64,000 nt of DNA from CAVOGJ01 sp963700865. Lineage in GTDB: Bacteria; Planctomycetota; Planctomycetia; Pirellulales; Pirellulaceae. The DNA lies in the NCBI GenBank assembly GCA_963700865.1, contig CAVOZC010000018.1, positions 1,550,001-1,614,000 on the forward strand, written 5' to 3'. Shown here one piece after another: positions 55,225 through 64,000 of the stretch. The notes under the pieces were generated by a model. It was not told the origin of the DNA. It made no database searches and saw only the letters and a list, made by a program, of their open reading frames with translations. Position numbers and translations under genes: made by a program. Position 1 is the stretch's first letter. The number at the start of each line of letters is the position of its first letter.

Positions 55225-56650
55225 CTACTCATGCGGCTCGGTCATGCGCCACGGATCGAGGGCCTTCCGCAGCTGCTCCGGCTCGACGATCTGCTCCCGT
55301 TCGCACAGCTCGCGGATCGTATCTCCCGACTTGAACGCCGTTTTGGCCAATTTCGAGGCCTTTTCGTAGCCAATCAGCGGATTCAGGCTGGTCACCATCG
55401 ACAGGCTCTTTTCCACCGACGATTCGCAGGCCGTCTCGTTCGCCTCCAGCCCATCCAGGCAAAAATCGACGAACGCGTCGGCCGATTTGGCCAGCAACAT
55501 CACGCTTTCCAGCGTCGTTTGCCCCATGACCGGCATCATGATGTTCAGCTGGAATTGGCCCCCCGCGGCCCCGCTGATCGTAATGGTCTGGTCATTCCCC
55601 ATGACGCGTGCGGCCGCCTGCATCATGGCTCTCGCACATCACCGGATTTACCTTGCCCGGCATGATCGAGCTGCCCGGCTGGCGATCTGGCAATTGCACC
55701 TCGAAAAAACCGCACCGCGGGCCCGATCCCAGCCACCGAATGTTGTTGGACACGTTGAACAGCGTGCTGGCGATGGTCTTGAGTTGCCCGTGGCATTCGA
55801 CCAGACCGTCTCGTTGTGCGTTGGCCTCGAAATGGTCGGCCGCCTCGACAAACGCAATGTCCAGCTCGTCCGCCAGGACCTTGGCGACTCGCTGGCCGAA
55901 TTCCGGGTGCGTATTGATCCCGGTGCCGACGGCGGTACCCCCCACGGGCAGCTCCAGCAGGGCATCACGTGCGGCCTTCGCCCGCTGGACGGACAGCTGT
56001 AACTGGCGGGCAAACCCACCAAACTCCTGTCCCAGCCGCAGGGGAGTTGCATCCATCAGGTGGGTCCGACCGATCTTGATGATCTTGTCCCAGGCGGCGG
56101 ACTTGGCCGATAGTTCTTTGGCCATCCGCTCGAGTGCCGGAATCAGCTGCCGCTGGATCGTCAGGGCGACCGCCACGTGGATGGCGGTGGGGAAGGTGTC
56201 GTTCGTGCTCTGTCCCATATTTACATGGTCATTGGGATGGATCGACTTCTCCGCATCGAAACGGTCGCCCCCCGCCAACTCGATCGCCCGGTTGGCAATC
56301 ACTTCATTCACATTCATGTTGCTCGAAGTGCCGCTACCGGTCTGGAACACATCGATCGGAAATTGATCGGCGAATTCGCCCGCCGCCACCTCTCGGCAAG
56401 CCGCCAGCAGGTGCGTGACTTGTTCGTCATGCAGCGGGTTCTTGCCGCTTCCCGTCAGTTTTCCCAGATCGCGATTCGCCACGCCGCAGGCGTACTTCAC
56501 CCAGCCCATGGCCGAAACCAGGGACGGTGCCAACCGCCAGCCTGAAATCGGAAAATTCTCGACGGCGCGTTGTGTCTGAGCGCCGTAATACGCCTGTGCA
56601 GGGACCTGCACTTCACCCATCGAATCGTGTTCTGTTCGGTAGTCGCTCAT
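55225..56650 (-). CDS. fumC: Class II fumarate hydratase (frameshifted)
   Basis: About 475 residues after correction. This homotetrameric TCA-cycle enzyme interconverts fumarate and malate. Signatures are YYGAQTQRAVENFPISG, QTGSGTSSNMNVNEVIANRA, IHPNDHVNMGQSTNDTFPTA, the IKIGRTHLMDATPLRLGQEF region, and the family signature GSSIMPGKVNPVM. One surplus base at about 55627 breaks the frame: CESHDAG as read, CESMMQAAARVMGND when removed. The second frame continues to 55225 with GGQFQLNIMMPVMGQTTLES. The start is the ATG at 56650, since an earlier in-frame ATG at 56722 gives a non-homologous leader. Confidence 0.92.
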
Positions 56651-57069
56651 GATTGAATTCCCGTTCTCTGCTAATTCTCTACTAATACCTCGTATTCCCT
56701 CGTTCCGCGTGATGCGGCCCATGAGGGTTCCAATTCCTTTACGTGCTGGGTGGGGACTGGGTGGACCGTCACTCCAACGTCACCACCCCGGCGAACCCGC
56801 CCCGTCAGCGGCGGGCTGCTTCCGGACATGGAATAGGCTTCCCGCCTGTCGGCGTTGCCCTCACCGGATCGACAGCGACGCCGATACGCGTGGCCGGCAA
56901 TCGGCAGAATCGCGCCCTCGTCCGAGCTTTGTACCGTGGGCGGCCTTCTCAGATCGTAGCCGACGCGATTGACGGCTGGCAATATGTGGGCCGCACACGT
57001 GCGGGTGAGCCGCGATTTCCGGCTCGTGGCTGGGGCATCTTGCCACAGTCAGTTACCCGCCCTTTTTTT
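56651..57069. other. Intergenic region upstream of fumC
   Basis: These 419 bases include the fumC promoter region and lead into the 163-bp array. A T-run (57063-57069) precedes the first array unit. No gene or RNA was recognised. Confidence 0.4.
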
Positions 57070-57743
57070 GTTTAACCGTTAGCCAGAGAAGCATGCCGCA
57101 AGAATCGTACCACGCGTCGTGACGCACCGGCATGCTTCGGCGGCGTACGCGCGTACGCCGCCAGAAATCGCGGCAGCCACTTCCCGCCAATCGCGGTTTT
57201 GCCTCGCGATTTCTTCTGGCTGACGGTTAAACGACGCGCATGAAGCCAGAGAAGCATGCCGCAAGAATCGTACCACGCGTCGTGACGCACCGGCATGCTT
57301 CGGCGGCGTACGCGCGTACGCCGCCAGAAATCGCGGCAGCCACTTCCCGCCAATCGCGGTTTTGCCCCGCGATTTCTTCTGGCTGACGGTGAAACGACGC
57401 GCATGAAGCCAGGGAAGAACGCCGCTGAAATCGTACCACGCGTCGTGAAGCGGCGGCATTCTTCGGCGGCGTACGCACGCCAGTGCGCCGCCAGAAATCG
57501 CGGCAGCGACTTCCCAGCGATCGCGGTTTTTCCTCGCGATTTCTTCTGGCTGACGGTTAAACGACGCGCATGAAGCCAGAGAAGCATGCCGCAAGAATCG
57601 TACCACGCGTCGTGACGCACCGGCATGCTTCGGCGGCGTACGCGCGTACGCCGCCAGAAATCGCGGCAGCCACTTCCCGCCAATCGCGGTTTTGCCCCGC
57701 GATTTCTTCTGGCTGACGGTTAAACGACGCTTGTGAAAGGTGG
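57070..57743. repeat. Tandem array of four ~163-bp palindromic elements
   Basis: Units begin AGCCAGAGAAGCATGCC at 57081, 57244 and 57574, and in a diverged form at 57407. Spacings are 163, 163 and 167. Each unit contains an outer inverted pair (GAAGCATGCCG / CGGCATGCTTC), a perfect 24-base palindrome (GGCGGCGTACGC plus its complement; decayed in unit 3), and an inverted pair CCAGAAATCGCG / CGCGATTTCTTCTGG. The whole array is bounded by near-perfect 17-base terminal inverted repeats, TTTAACCGTTAGCCAGA at 57071 and its complement ending at 57724. This looks like a MITE or REP-like element. Confidence 0.85.
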
Positions 57744-57773
57744 CGGCGACGTCGGCGACCGCGATGGCCTGAC

Positions 57774-58193
57774 TCACTCGTCGCCCGCTGGGCCGAGCAA
57801 ACCGGCACTCGTCTGGAAATACTTCCTCCGCCGCACCTCGGCATCCTGTGTGGTCGAACGATCGCGTTGTGTCTGCAAGTCTTCGGCGTTGGCTTGACAC
57901 AGACGGCAACCGACCTCAAACAAATGAAACTCGATATACTCGGCTTCGTCCTTTTCCAGGACACCAAGCAGAAAGCTTCCCAGCTGTTCCCGCGAGGGGC
58001 AACTGATGCGATGGCGTCGCCAGATATCACCGAGCGTGTGTTGTCCCTGGTCGCGGCGGCGGTTGATCTGCACCAAACGTTCGACCAGTTCGGGGTGAAT
58101 CCGCAGGGCCGATTCGATCCGCGTCATTTCCTCGGCCGCCAGCGATTCGTCCAGATAAGCGGCCAGTTCCGCATCGGTAAAGGCGTGTGGCAT
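57774..58193 (-). CDS. Small cytoplasmic protein, candidate zinc-binding anti-sigma factor
   Basis: 139 residues. The start helix (FTDAELAAYLDESLAAEEMT) and the pair of helices around IHPELVERLVQINRRRD resemble anti-sigma N-terminal domains. The sequence FHLFEVGCRLCQANAEDL has a His-x5-Cys-x2-Cys arrangement, close to the His-x3-Cys-x2-Cys of zinc-binding anti-sigma factors. No membrane segment follows, so it would be a soluble type. It starts 18 bases after the ECF sigma gene, the classic place for its regulator. It could instead be an unrelated small protein. Confidence 0.65.
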   Translation of the reverse strand: MPHAFTDAELAAYLDESLAAEEMTRIESALRIHPELVERLVQINRRRDQGQHTLGDIWRRHRISCPSREQLGSFLLGVLEKDEAEYIEFHLFEVGCRLCQANAEDLQTQRDRSTTQDAEVRRRKYFQTSAGLLGPAGDE

Positions 58194-58211
58194 GGCGACG
58201 ATCCCGCGGGG

Positions 58212-58859
58212 CTAAGGAGCCTCGTACAGCTCCGGAAAAATATCGGCCGGCAAATCTTGCTTGCGAACCGCCTTGCGCAGGCTGGCGAGAAAGTCAAACT
58301 TGAAGTTCGCGACCTGCTGCTCGCTGATCGAAAGGGTCTCGGCGACGTCTTTGTTCGCACGGCCGCGGACGATCAGCAGCTCAATGCACTTCAGTTTGAC
58401 CCAATCGCCCCGCTCCCGCCACCGTTCCACATGCGCCAGCAGCGCCTCGACGAGCGAGTCTTCCTCGATGTTCCGGCGTTCGCCGCTGCGGGCAATGGTA
58501 CTCGGGCCACGATCGGCTGCCGGCAAGTGAAGTGATTCGCCTTGCGAGCCGGCCGCCGCGGAGAAGGGGAGGGCGGGCCGGCGGCCTTCCCGCCGCATAT
58601 GGTCGGTCAGCTTGTGCGCACAGATCGAAAACAGGTAACTCTCCAGCCGTCGCCGCGTGTCAAAATTGGGCAGGCTCGTCAAAAAGCCGATGAACGATTC
58701 CTGCACCACGTCTTCGGCCGAACTGCGGCGTCCCAGGCGGCTGTGGGCAAAGGCCAGCAGACGGCCCTCGTACTTGGCGATCAGTTGCTCCCAGGCGCGT
58801 GCGTCGCCGGCGCGGATGCGGTCAATCAGCAGGCGTTCTGATTCGCGGGGTTCGTTCAT
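58212..58859 (-). CDS. ECF-type RNA polymerase sigma factor
   Basis: 215 residues. Region 2 is ARAWEQLIAKYEGRLLAFAH, LGRRSSAEDVVQESFIGFLT and LESYLFSICAHKLTDHMRRE. A linker of about 40 residues follows. Region 4 reads WVKLKCIELLIVRGRANKDV followed by AETLSISEQQVANFKFDFLA. It differs clearly from the other ECF factor in this window. It is the fourth gene of a minus-strand cluster: a membrane protein gene ends 22 bases upstream and the anti-sigma candidate begins 18 bases downstream. Activity is probably controlled by those neighbours and the kinase. Confidence 0.87.
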   Translation of the reverse strand: MNEPRESERLLIDRIRAGDARAWEQLIAKYEGRLLAFAHSRLGRRSSAEDVVQESFIGFLTSLPNFDTRRRLESYLFSICAHKLTDHMRREGRRPALPFSAAAGSQGESLHLPAADRGPSTIARSGERRNIEEDSLVEALLAHVERWRERGDWVKLKCIELLIVRGRANKDVAETLSISEQQVANFKFDFLASLRKAVRKQDLPADIFPELYEAP

Positions 58860-58881
58860 GCGGCCATCATATCACGCCCGC

Positions 58882-60160
58882 TCACGAACCGGGCAGCAGA
58901 GTCAGCAAGGAAAACCCCATGGCCACCACGATCGCCATCACTGCCGCGGCCAGCACGACGGCTCGGCGGCGTTTGCGACGACAGGGAGCGCCAGTCGGTT
59001 TACTTCCGCCCCACCGCAACATGCCATTCACGCCCGCCAACAGGACCAGGACACCGGCAAACCCCGCTGTCGCTCGGGAAGCCCGCCCCAGCGAGCGCAC
59101 TCCGTCGTAATGAGCCTCGATGCTCCGCAGCACTTTCCCGTCGAAGTCGACCAGCCCATACGTGGCGGGCCACATCTTGTCATCAATCGCTTCCGGCGTC
59201 TCGGTATCGTAACGGTCGACGATCGCCCGTTCGAGATGCGGAACCATCCCTGGTTGCAGTGGGTGACGGTCATACCAGGGATCGTCGAGTCCCTGCTGGG
59301 CTCGATACCACGCGGCCATTTTTACCAGCGCGGCATCGACCTCGGTGAGCAACAGGGCCTCGACTTGCTCCCGATCTTCTGCCGTGGCGAGAATTCGCGT
59401 CCGAAAGTGTTCGCCGTCCCAGTCGTAGCTGTCCAGCGCCGAATCGTAGACCCAATCCGGGACGTCTTCCGAATCGCTGCCTTGGCCGCCTTCGTGCGTG
59501 GTGGTCGCGGCCGCGAATTCATCCGATGCGTCGGCCGACGTTGCTTTTGGCGACGTGGCCTCTGAGTCCGAGTCATCGCTTACTCGGTTCGAATCGATAC
59601 TCACGGTCATTCGTGCTGACATTTTCGAGTCGCCGCCGAGCTGGGAAACGACTTGCGCCAATTGCGGAGCGATTTCGGCGATTTCCTGAAAGTCCTCATC
59701 CGAGGTGATTTCCGCCAGGATCTCGTGGACGATCGGATGGGAGACCTGGGGTGCGGCCGGAGCCTCGGGCGGCGCCGGAGCCTGGATGACACTGCCCGCG
59801 CCCACGACCCGGCCCTGTCCATCCTGGGCGAAGTTGGCCCTCATGCGGGTCGTGCGCTCCAACTGAGCCGCCATGGCCTGCGCAATCTTCGGCTTGCGCT
59901 CGGGCTCGGATCTCCTGTTCCTTAGCCAGCGCTTCGGCCGCCTTCACGCGGGCATAGGCCTCGGCGTCGCGAGCGTGCTGATGGGTGACGACGATCCGGT
60001 GCGTCTTTTCATAACGCTCGGCGTGGGACTGTTCGAGATACGTCGCGACCAGGCAGCCGACGATTCCCAGTCCAAATACGATGGCCGCTAGTGTCTTCCG
60101 CTTCATCACCAGCACCAGAAACAGGCAAGCCACGACGACGATCATGAATTCCAGGGTCAT
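58882..60160 (-). CDS. Membrane protein with coiled coil, coupled to the kinase (frameshifted)
   Basis: About 426 residues after correction. The ATG at 60160 overlaps the kinase TGA (ATGA). It begins with two membrane segments (MTLEFMIVVVACLFLVLVMK and IVFGLGIVGCLVATYLEQ). An Ala/Glu/Arg coiled coil follows, where the frame breaks near 59885-59893 (AEALAKEQEIRARAQAE, then KIAQAMAAQLERTTRMRANF). The rest is soluble and acidic, then a C-terminal membrane part (ATAGFAGVLVLLAGVNGMLR, AVVLAAAVMAIVVAMGFSLL). No family is recognised. Its place between the membrane kinase and the ECF sigma gene suggests a substrate or transducer of the kinase. Confidence 0.65.
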
Positions 60161-62220
60161 GGTTGACCTCCCAGCTCAACTTGCTCCACAAACTGCTTGC
60201 GCTCCACCCGGTCCCAATAGGGGGCCGACAGTTGGACCGCGATGGCCGTCGTGATCGGAATCAAGAAACCACCGGGGAACGGAAAGAAGACCTGGACCAC
60301 CAGGGCGCCCAGCAGGCAAAAGGCCGTGCGCCAGATTCCCAGGCGGGTCGACCGTAACGGATCGGCCTGCCGCCACCAACGGAGGATGCCGAACAGGAAG
60401 CCGAAGTAGGCCAGGTAGGCCAGTACCTTGGGGGCGTTGTAACCGTCGTAGAGTGCGTTGGGAGCCGATTCGAGCCCCAGCCCCTCCAGCGGTCCCATCA
60501 TATACTCGGGGCGAATCGCCAGGTAATTCGCGAGCGCCCACGAGCCCCCGCCCACCACGAGCCCCGCCAGCAGCAACGCGAAACGGCGCGACATGGTTTC
60601 CCCTTCCTTGCCCTCCCACCACTTCGAGATGAACAGCACGCCCCAGGCGGCGAAGGTGCTCGTCATCGCCACCCAGGTAAAGTGGGCCACGAGTGACGCG
60701 TCCGAGGAAGGCTGGTCAATGCCGCGGAGGATGAAACCGATCAGTCCCACGACCAGGCAGACGACCGCGGCCAACAACATCGATCCGGTCAACTCGGACC
60801 ACTTGTTGCGTGAGGCCTTCGCCGCCAGCGATTGACGCAACCACCGTTGTTGCTCGGCGACGGCTCTTCGCCGCAGCCGACGCATGTGCCGGGGCATCCG
60901 CTTCGGGCGCGTGCCGGGAATGGGTTCGGCCAGCACCGGGGATTCGACCGTTTCGGCGAAGATGATCTCTTCGGCCGCGTCCGAAGGTCTGGCCGCCTGC
61001 GTGACTGCCAACGCGGAATCGCCTCGTCGGAACGCCGTGCGACCGGGCGTGCGCCGCAGCACCATGCCGCGAATCAGCACATAGACACCGTAGCTGACGA
61101 TAATCGATGCGCCATAGGGGAGCAGCCAGCGGGAATTGAAGATCAGCAGCAGCACGGCCGCCAGGATGATCAGCAGCCGAGTCGTATTTCCCAGGTCCGA
61201 CGTTTTCCAGGCCTCGCTCAGATCGCTCCAAGCCGTCTTGACCGCTTCCGCGATGGGCTCGTTCGGCAGCGGCTCGTTCGAAACGCGTGGATCGGGCGGG
61301 GGCGGCACGCGACGGCCAACGGCGGCCGCCGCCACGTACGCCCTCGCCGAGGAGGACGTGCTGCCCCCCAGCACGCGCTCCCGCATCTCGCTGACCGATT
61401 GGCAGCGGGCCGCCGGGTCCTTGGCCAGTGCCTCGGCAATTACCTCACGATAAGGCGACGCCAGGCCGGTCAAGGAGGGCTCGGCCGTCAGGTGCTTCAT
61501 GATAATTTCCTGGCTGCTCTCGCCGTCGTACGGGACGCGACCGGTGAGCATCTCGTACAGCATGATCCCGACGGCATAGATATCGATCTCCTTGCCATAC
61601 CGGCCCTGACCGATTTCGGGCGCCATGTAATGAAAGGTGCCGACGCTTTGCGTTTGCCCGCTGCGACGACTGCAGGAGATGAATTTCGACAAGCCATAAT
61701 CGCCGATCTTCACGGTCTGGCCGTCGATGAAGATGTTGCCCGGCTTGAGGTCGCGGTGAACGATGCCACAATCGTGTAAATGCGACACGCCCGCGGTGAT
61801 GCCGTCAAACCACTTGTGGACTTCATCAAGCGGCATGCCATTCGGATTGCGCTCGATCACATCCTGCAGGCTCTCGCCCGAGACGTACTCCATCACGACC
61901 CAGGCCTGATCCTCGTCGTCGTACTTGATGTCGAAGAGCGCCACGAGATTCGCATGCTTGATGTTCAAGCATTGGCGGACTCCCCGCAATTCGATATCGA
62001 GATTCCGTTGAATGCGTTTCAGCGCGACTTCCTTGCCCGCGTCGCTCGTGGCGTAGTAAACCTCGCCAAAGCCTCCGACGCCGACCCCCCGTTTGATGGT
62101 GTACCCATCGAGCGGCTTGGCGCCGCTCGGCAGTGTGAACCGAGGGCCCCGTCGGGACTGGTCGGTGCGTGCTGAATTGGATTGGCCGTTGGTTTGCATG
62201 GTCCCGCTTATCTCGTACAT
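60157..62220 (-). CDS. Membrane Ser/Thr protein kinase
   Basis: 687 residues from the ATG at 62220; an ATG at 62199 is also possible. The N-terminal kinase domain has the glycine loop GVGGFGEVYY, Lys in KEVALKRI, catalytic loop HRDLKPGNIFI, DYG in place of DFG (KIGDYGLSK), and HYMAPEI. The second half is not a typical PASTA tail. It has about nine membrane segments (LLIILAAVLLLIFNSRWLLP, SMLLAAVVCLVVGLIGFILR, LLLAGLVVGGGSWALANYLA) and charged loops. It shares a 4-base ATGA overlap with the next gene. The FHA protein gene precedes it by 94 bases. It is predicted to phosphorylate Thr residues read by the FHA protein and perhaps control the cluster's ECF sigma factor. Confidence 0.88.
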   Translation of the reverse strand: MYEISGTMQTNGQSNSARTDQSRRGPRFTLPSGAKPLDGYTIKRGVGVGGFGEVYYATSDAGKEVALKRIQRNLDIELRGVRQCLNIKHANLVALFDIKYDDEDQAWVVMEYVSGESLQDVIERNPNGMPLDEVHKWFDGITAGVSHLHDCGIVHRDLKPGNIFIDGQTVKIGDYGLSKFISCSRRSGQTQSVGTFHYMAPEIGQGRYGKEIDIYAVGIMLYEMLTGRVPYDGESSQEIIMKHLTAEPSLTGLASPYREVIAEALAKDPAARCQSVSEMRERVLGGSTSSSARAYVAAAAVGRRVPPPPDPRVSNEPLPNEPIAEAVKTAWSDLSEAWKTSDLGNTTRLLIILAAVLLLIFNSRWLLPYGASIIVSYGVYVLIRGMVLRRTPGRTAFRRGDSALAVTQAARPSDAAEEIIFAETVESPVLAEPIPGTRPKRMPRHMRRLRRRAVAEQQRWLRQSLAAKASRNKWSELTGSMLLAAVVCLVVGLIGFILRGIDQPSSDASLVAHFTWVAMTSTFAAWGVLFISKWWEGKEGETMSRRFALLLAGLVVGGGSWALANYLAIRPEYMMGPLEGLGLESAPNALYDGYNAPKVLAYLAYFGFLFGILRWWRQADPLRSTRLGIWRTAFCLLGALVVQVFFPFPGGFLIPITTAIAVQLSAPYWDRVERKQFVEQVELGGQP

Positions 62221-62314
62221 TGGTTGCTTGAACCTTTGGAAGGCCAACCCGAAAGTTGCCTTCCCCTGCCCCGTTCGACACGCTCGGCGGACGGCTGCCC
62301 CGCCGAACTCCATT

Positions 62315-63005
62315 CTACAAACGCTCCAGCGAAAGGGCGAAATCATCATTCGCGATCCGCGATCCCCAGTCGATTACGCCCGTATCGCAGGTTTCGATCC
62401 CGTCGACACTCACCGTTTTGCCAGCTTTAAAGCGAAAACGTCCCTCGGACGTCCGCGTCAGGATGACTTGATCGGGCCAATGGCGGCAGACCAAGTGATT
62501 TTCGTCCGTGGGACCTAGCAGGCACGTTTCGGCCAGCAGCAGGATGCCGTCGGCCGAGGGCTGGGTCCGATGGTGGCTAAGGATGTCCAGCCGAGCCGTC
62601 TGGCTGAGCACGTGCGGTTGGCGGAAGCGCAAGCGAACCCGCGATCCCAAAGCAATCTCGTCACCGTCGACCAGTCGCGTGGGACGTACGATCGCCCTCC
62701 CTTCGACACTGACCGGGCCGAGTGGGTCGAGCAGATAGTCTTCGCCGTCCCGCATCAGTACCGCGTGCCGCCGTGACAAGTCACCGAGGATCGGCAAGTC
62801 GACTTGCTGCGCCAGGCACCGCCTGGCCGATCGACACCTCGTCCGCCAAATAGACGAGAAAGCCGCCGACGGCGTCGACCCACATCAACCCGGCGGGTGA
62901 ACGCTCCTGGCCGGTCACTGACGATTCTCCGTCTGCCTGACGTCGTGGAGCCGAGTGCGACACGCCGCCGCCCGATCCCGCTCCGTGTCGCAAGTTCCAA
63001 GCCAT
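62315..63005 (-). CDS. FHA-domain phosphothreonine-binding protein (frameshifted)
   Basis: About 230 residues after correction. The first 80 residues (ATG at 63005, with AAGGGA 9 bases upstream) read MWVDAVGGFLVYLADEVSIG in one frame. The frame breaks near 62811-62815, and the second frame carries the FHA core VDLPILGDLSRRHAVLMRDG, YLLDPLGPVSVEGRAIVRP and LVDGDEIALGSRVRLRF. The SRRH element contains the phosphopeptide-binding Ser and His/Arg. A less conserved C-terminal part follows. It lies directly upstream of the kinase gene, so it probably binds kinase autophosphorylation or substrate sites. Confidence 0.75.
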
Positions 63006-63273
63006 GATGGGCCGTCCCTTACCGAGTGATTTTGCCCCATTTCCGCCAACGTGAAAACTGGGCCAGTATTGCGTTTCGCGGTCATCCCATCGGTTTGCGA
63101 ACAACATGGCATTACTCACGATCATACCAGCCGCGTGGGTAGACTTCGAACGATCCTCACCAGCATGCGATGGCCGGCCTGCCGCGGCCGACCACCTTGC
63201 GTTGTCCGCCGCCACCGAAGTCACGGCCGAGACTTGACGCTGGGCCAAGCCTCGACCGCGACAACATGGGGGT

Positions 63274-64000
63274 TCAGTCGAGACTGATGGGGTTGACCGG
63301 AAAGTCCGTGGCTTCCGCGATCACTTCCACTTGTGGCTCCAGTCCCAGGTAAGCCGTGACTTGATCCACGATGTCGGCTTCCACCTGATAATCGTCGTCG
63401 AGTGGAATTTCGTCGCGGAAGTCGCCTTCCACGTTCACCAACCGCTCAGCCACTTCGATACGAGTCTGGATATCCGTGATCAACTCCTTGGTGCGAGCCA
63501 GGCGGCTATCGTCGAAGTTGAAGTCGCTGGTTGTCTGGGCGACTTCGACCATCTTCTGACGTGCTTCCAGATTTTCCACGTCCACGATCAACTGTCGCTT
63601 GGCAGCCAACATCTCTTCCAGTTTTTGGCGAGCCGCTGTCAGTCCTCGTTCGCGAGCGTGCAGCACCTTGGTCAGGTTCAAGAGCGTTTCGTCGTTGGTC
63701 TTGACCCGATTCAGGCGGCTGGCCAGATCGATTTTGACCTGGTTGGCCGAGTAGCGGCGGCTGGCATAGACGAAATGCGATTGGCCTGTTTCCAGGTCGC
63801 TTTTCAGTCGCATCAGGTCGGCCCGGTCGTTATCCAGGCGATTTTCCAACTGGTCGACTTGCCGGCGAATCCGGTCGACTTCGACCTCTTCCTTGGCGAT
63901 CACGTGCATATTCTTGCGGATTTCCGGGTCGAGGGACGTGATCATTTTGCGGGCCCGGTCGATTTCAAAATCCACCGGAACGCTCTCCTTGACCCCATTG
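63274..64000 (-). CDS. Coiled-coil protein, N-terminus cut by window edge
   Basis: The frame is open from the right edge (…GVKESVPVDFEIDRARKMIT) to the stop at 63274. A GTG at 63975 is therefore not the real start. The visible part (about 240 residues) is a long coiled coil: NMHVIAKEEVEVDRIRRQVD, RADLMRLKSDLETGQSHFVY, RQKLEEMLAAKRQLIVDVEN, EARQKMVEVAQTTSDFNFDD. An acidic C-terminus follows. PspA-like and prophage-type coiled-coil proteins are similar only in style. Planctomycetes have related coiled-coil proteins of unknown role. About 268 bases separate it from the FHA gene. Confidence 0.65.
   Translation of the reverse strand, partial: NGVKESVPVDFEIDRARKMITSLDPEIRKNMHVIAKEEVEVDRIRRQVDQLENRLDNDRADLMRLKSDLETGQSHFVYASRRYSANQVKIDLASRLNRVKTNDETLLNLTKVLHARERGLTAARQKLEEMLAAKRQLIVDVENLEARQKMVEVAQTTSDFNFDDSRLARTKELITDIQTRIEVAERLVNVEGDFRDEIPLDDDYQVEADIVDQVTAYLGLEPQVEVIAEATDFPVNPISLD

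Overview
The window looks like a chromosomal segment of a planctomycete, probably of the Pirellulales type. It is a GC-rich bacterium with many secreted proteins. Three neighbouring proteins end in PEP-CTERM anchors and two of those carry dockerin-like EF-hand repeats. There are Ser/Thr kinases with multi-pass membrane tails next to ECF sigma factors, a DUF11 surface protein, a VWA protein with glycine-rich tracts, and an EF-G whose G1 region resembles the mitochondrial/spirochaete-planctomycete EF-G1 type. No transposase, phage gene, tRNA, rRNA or CRISPR array was recognised.

Layout. 1-5350: the end of an unknown gene, a secreted M20 amidohydrolase, a double-parvulin foldase, and a coupled dienelactone hydrolase/ElaA pair. 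5354-9325: a 120-bp tandem repeat, then three PEP-CTERM proteins on the minus strand (CHRD, dockerin, choice-of-anchor B). 9493-16919: LarC, a receiver-like protein, a TPR protein, pterin carbinolamine dehydratase, a ThuA-like protein and an SLC13 permease with TrkA-C domains. 17677-23052: a roughly 1380-residue VWA/STN/Gly-rich protein, a small conserved protein with its own terminator, and YjbQ. 23098-25670: a 225-bp repeat array interrupted by a GxxExxY PD-(D/E)XK nuclease gene. 25681-35642: a TolC-type lipoprotein, unknown secreted proteins, a DUF11 protein and a stand-alone LigD-N-like protein. 35772-49410: housekeeping genes (tyrS, ispD, acyl-CoA dehydrogenase, DUF362, ychF, cstA, trxB, asnS). 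49688-63005: two ECF sigma factor/Ser-Thr kinase modules, with fusA, fumC and a 163-bp palindromic repeat array between them. The right edge cuts a coiled-coil gene.

How genes fit together. The clearest functional unit is the minus-strand cluster at 63005-57774: FHA protein, membrane kinase, coupled membrane protein, ECF sigma factor and a small zinc-finger-like anti-sigma candidate. It reads as a phosphorylation-to-transcription signalling route. A second ECF gene lies divergent to a second membrane kinase at 49688-52723. The three PEP-CTERM genes are probably co-transcribed and exported to the cell surface.

A caution applies throughout. About fourteen genes are broken by single-base frameshifts, including fusA (three), fumC and cstA. 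In several cases adding or removing one base restores a textbook protein. This points to uncorrected assembly indels rather than gene decay, so frame-disrupted genes are annotated here over their restored span, with the break position stated.
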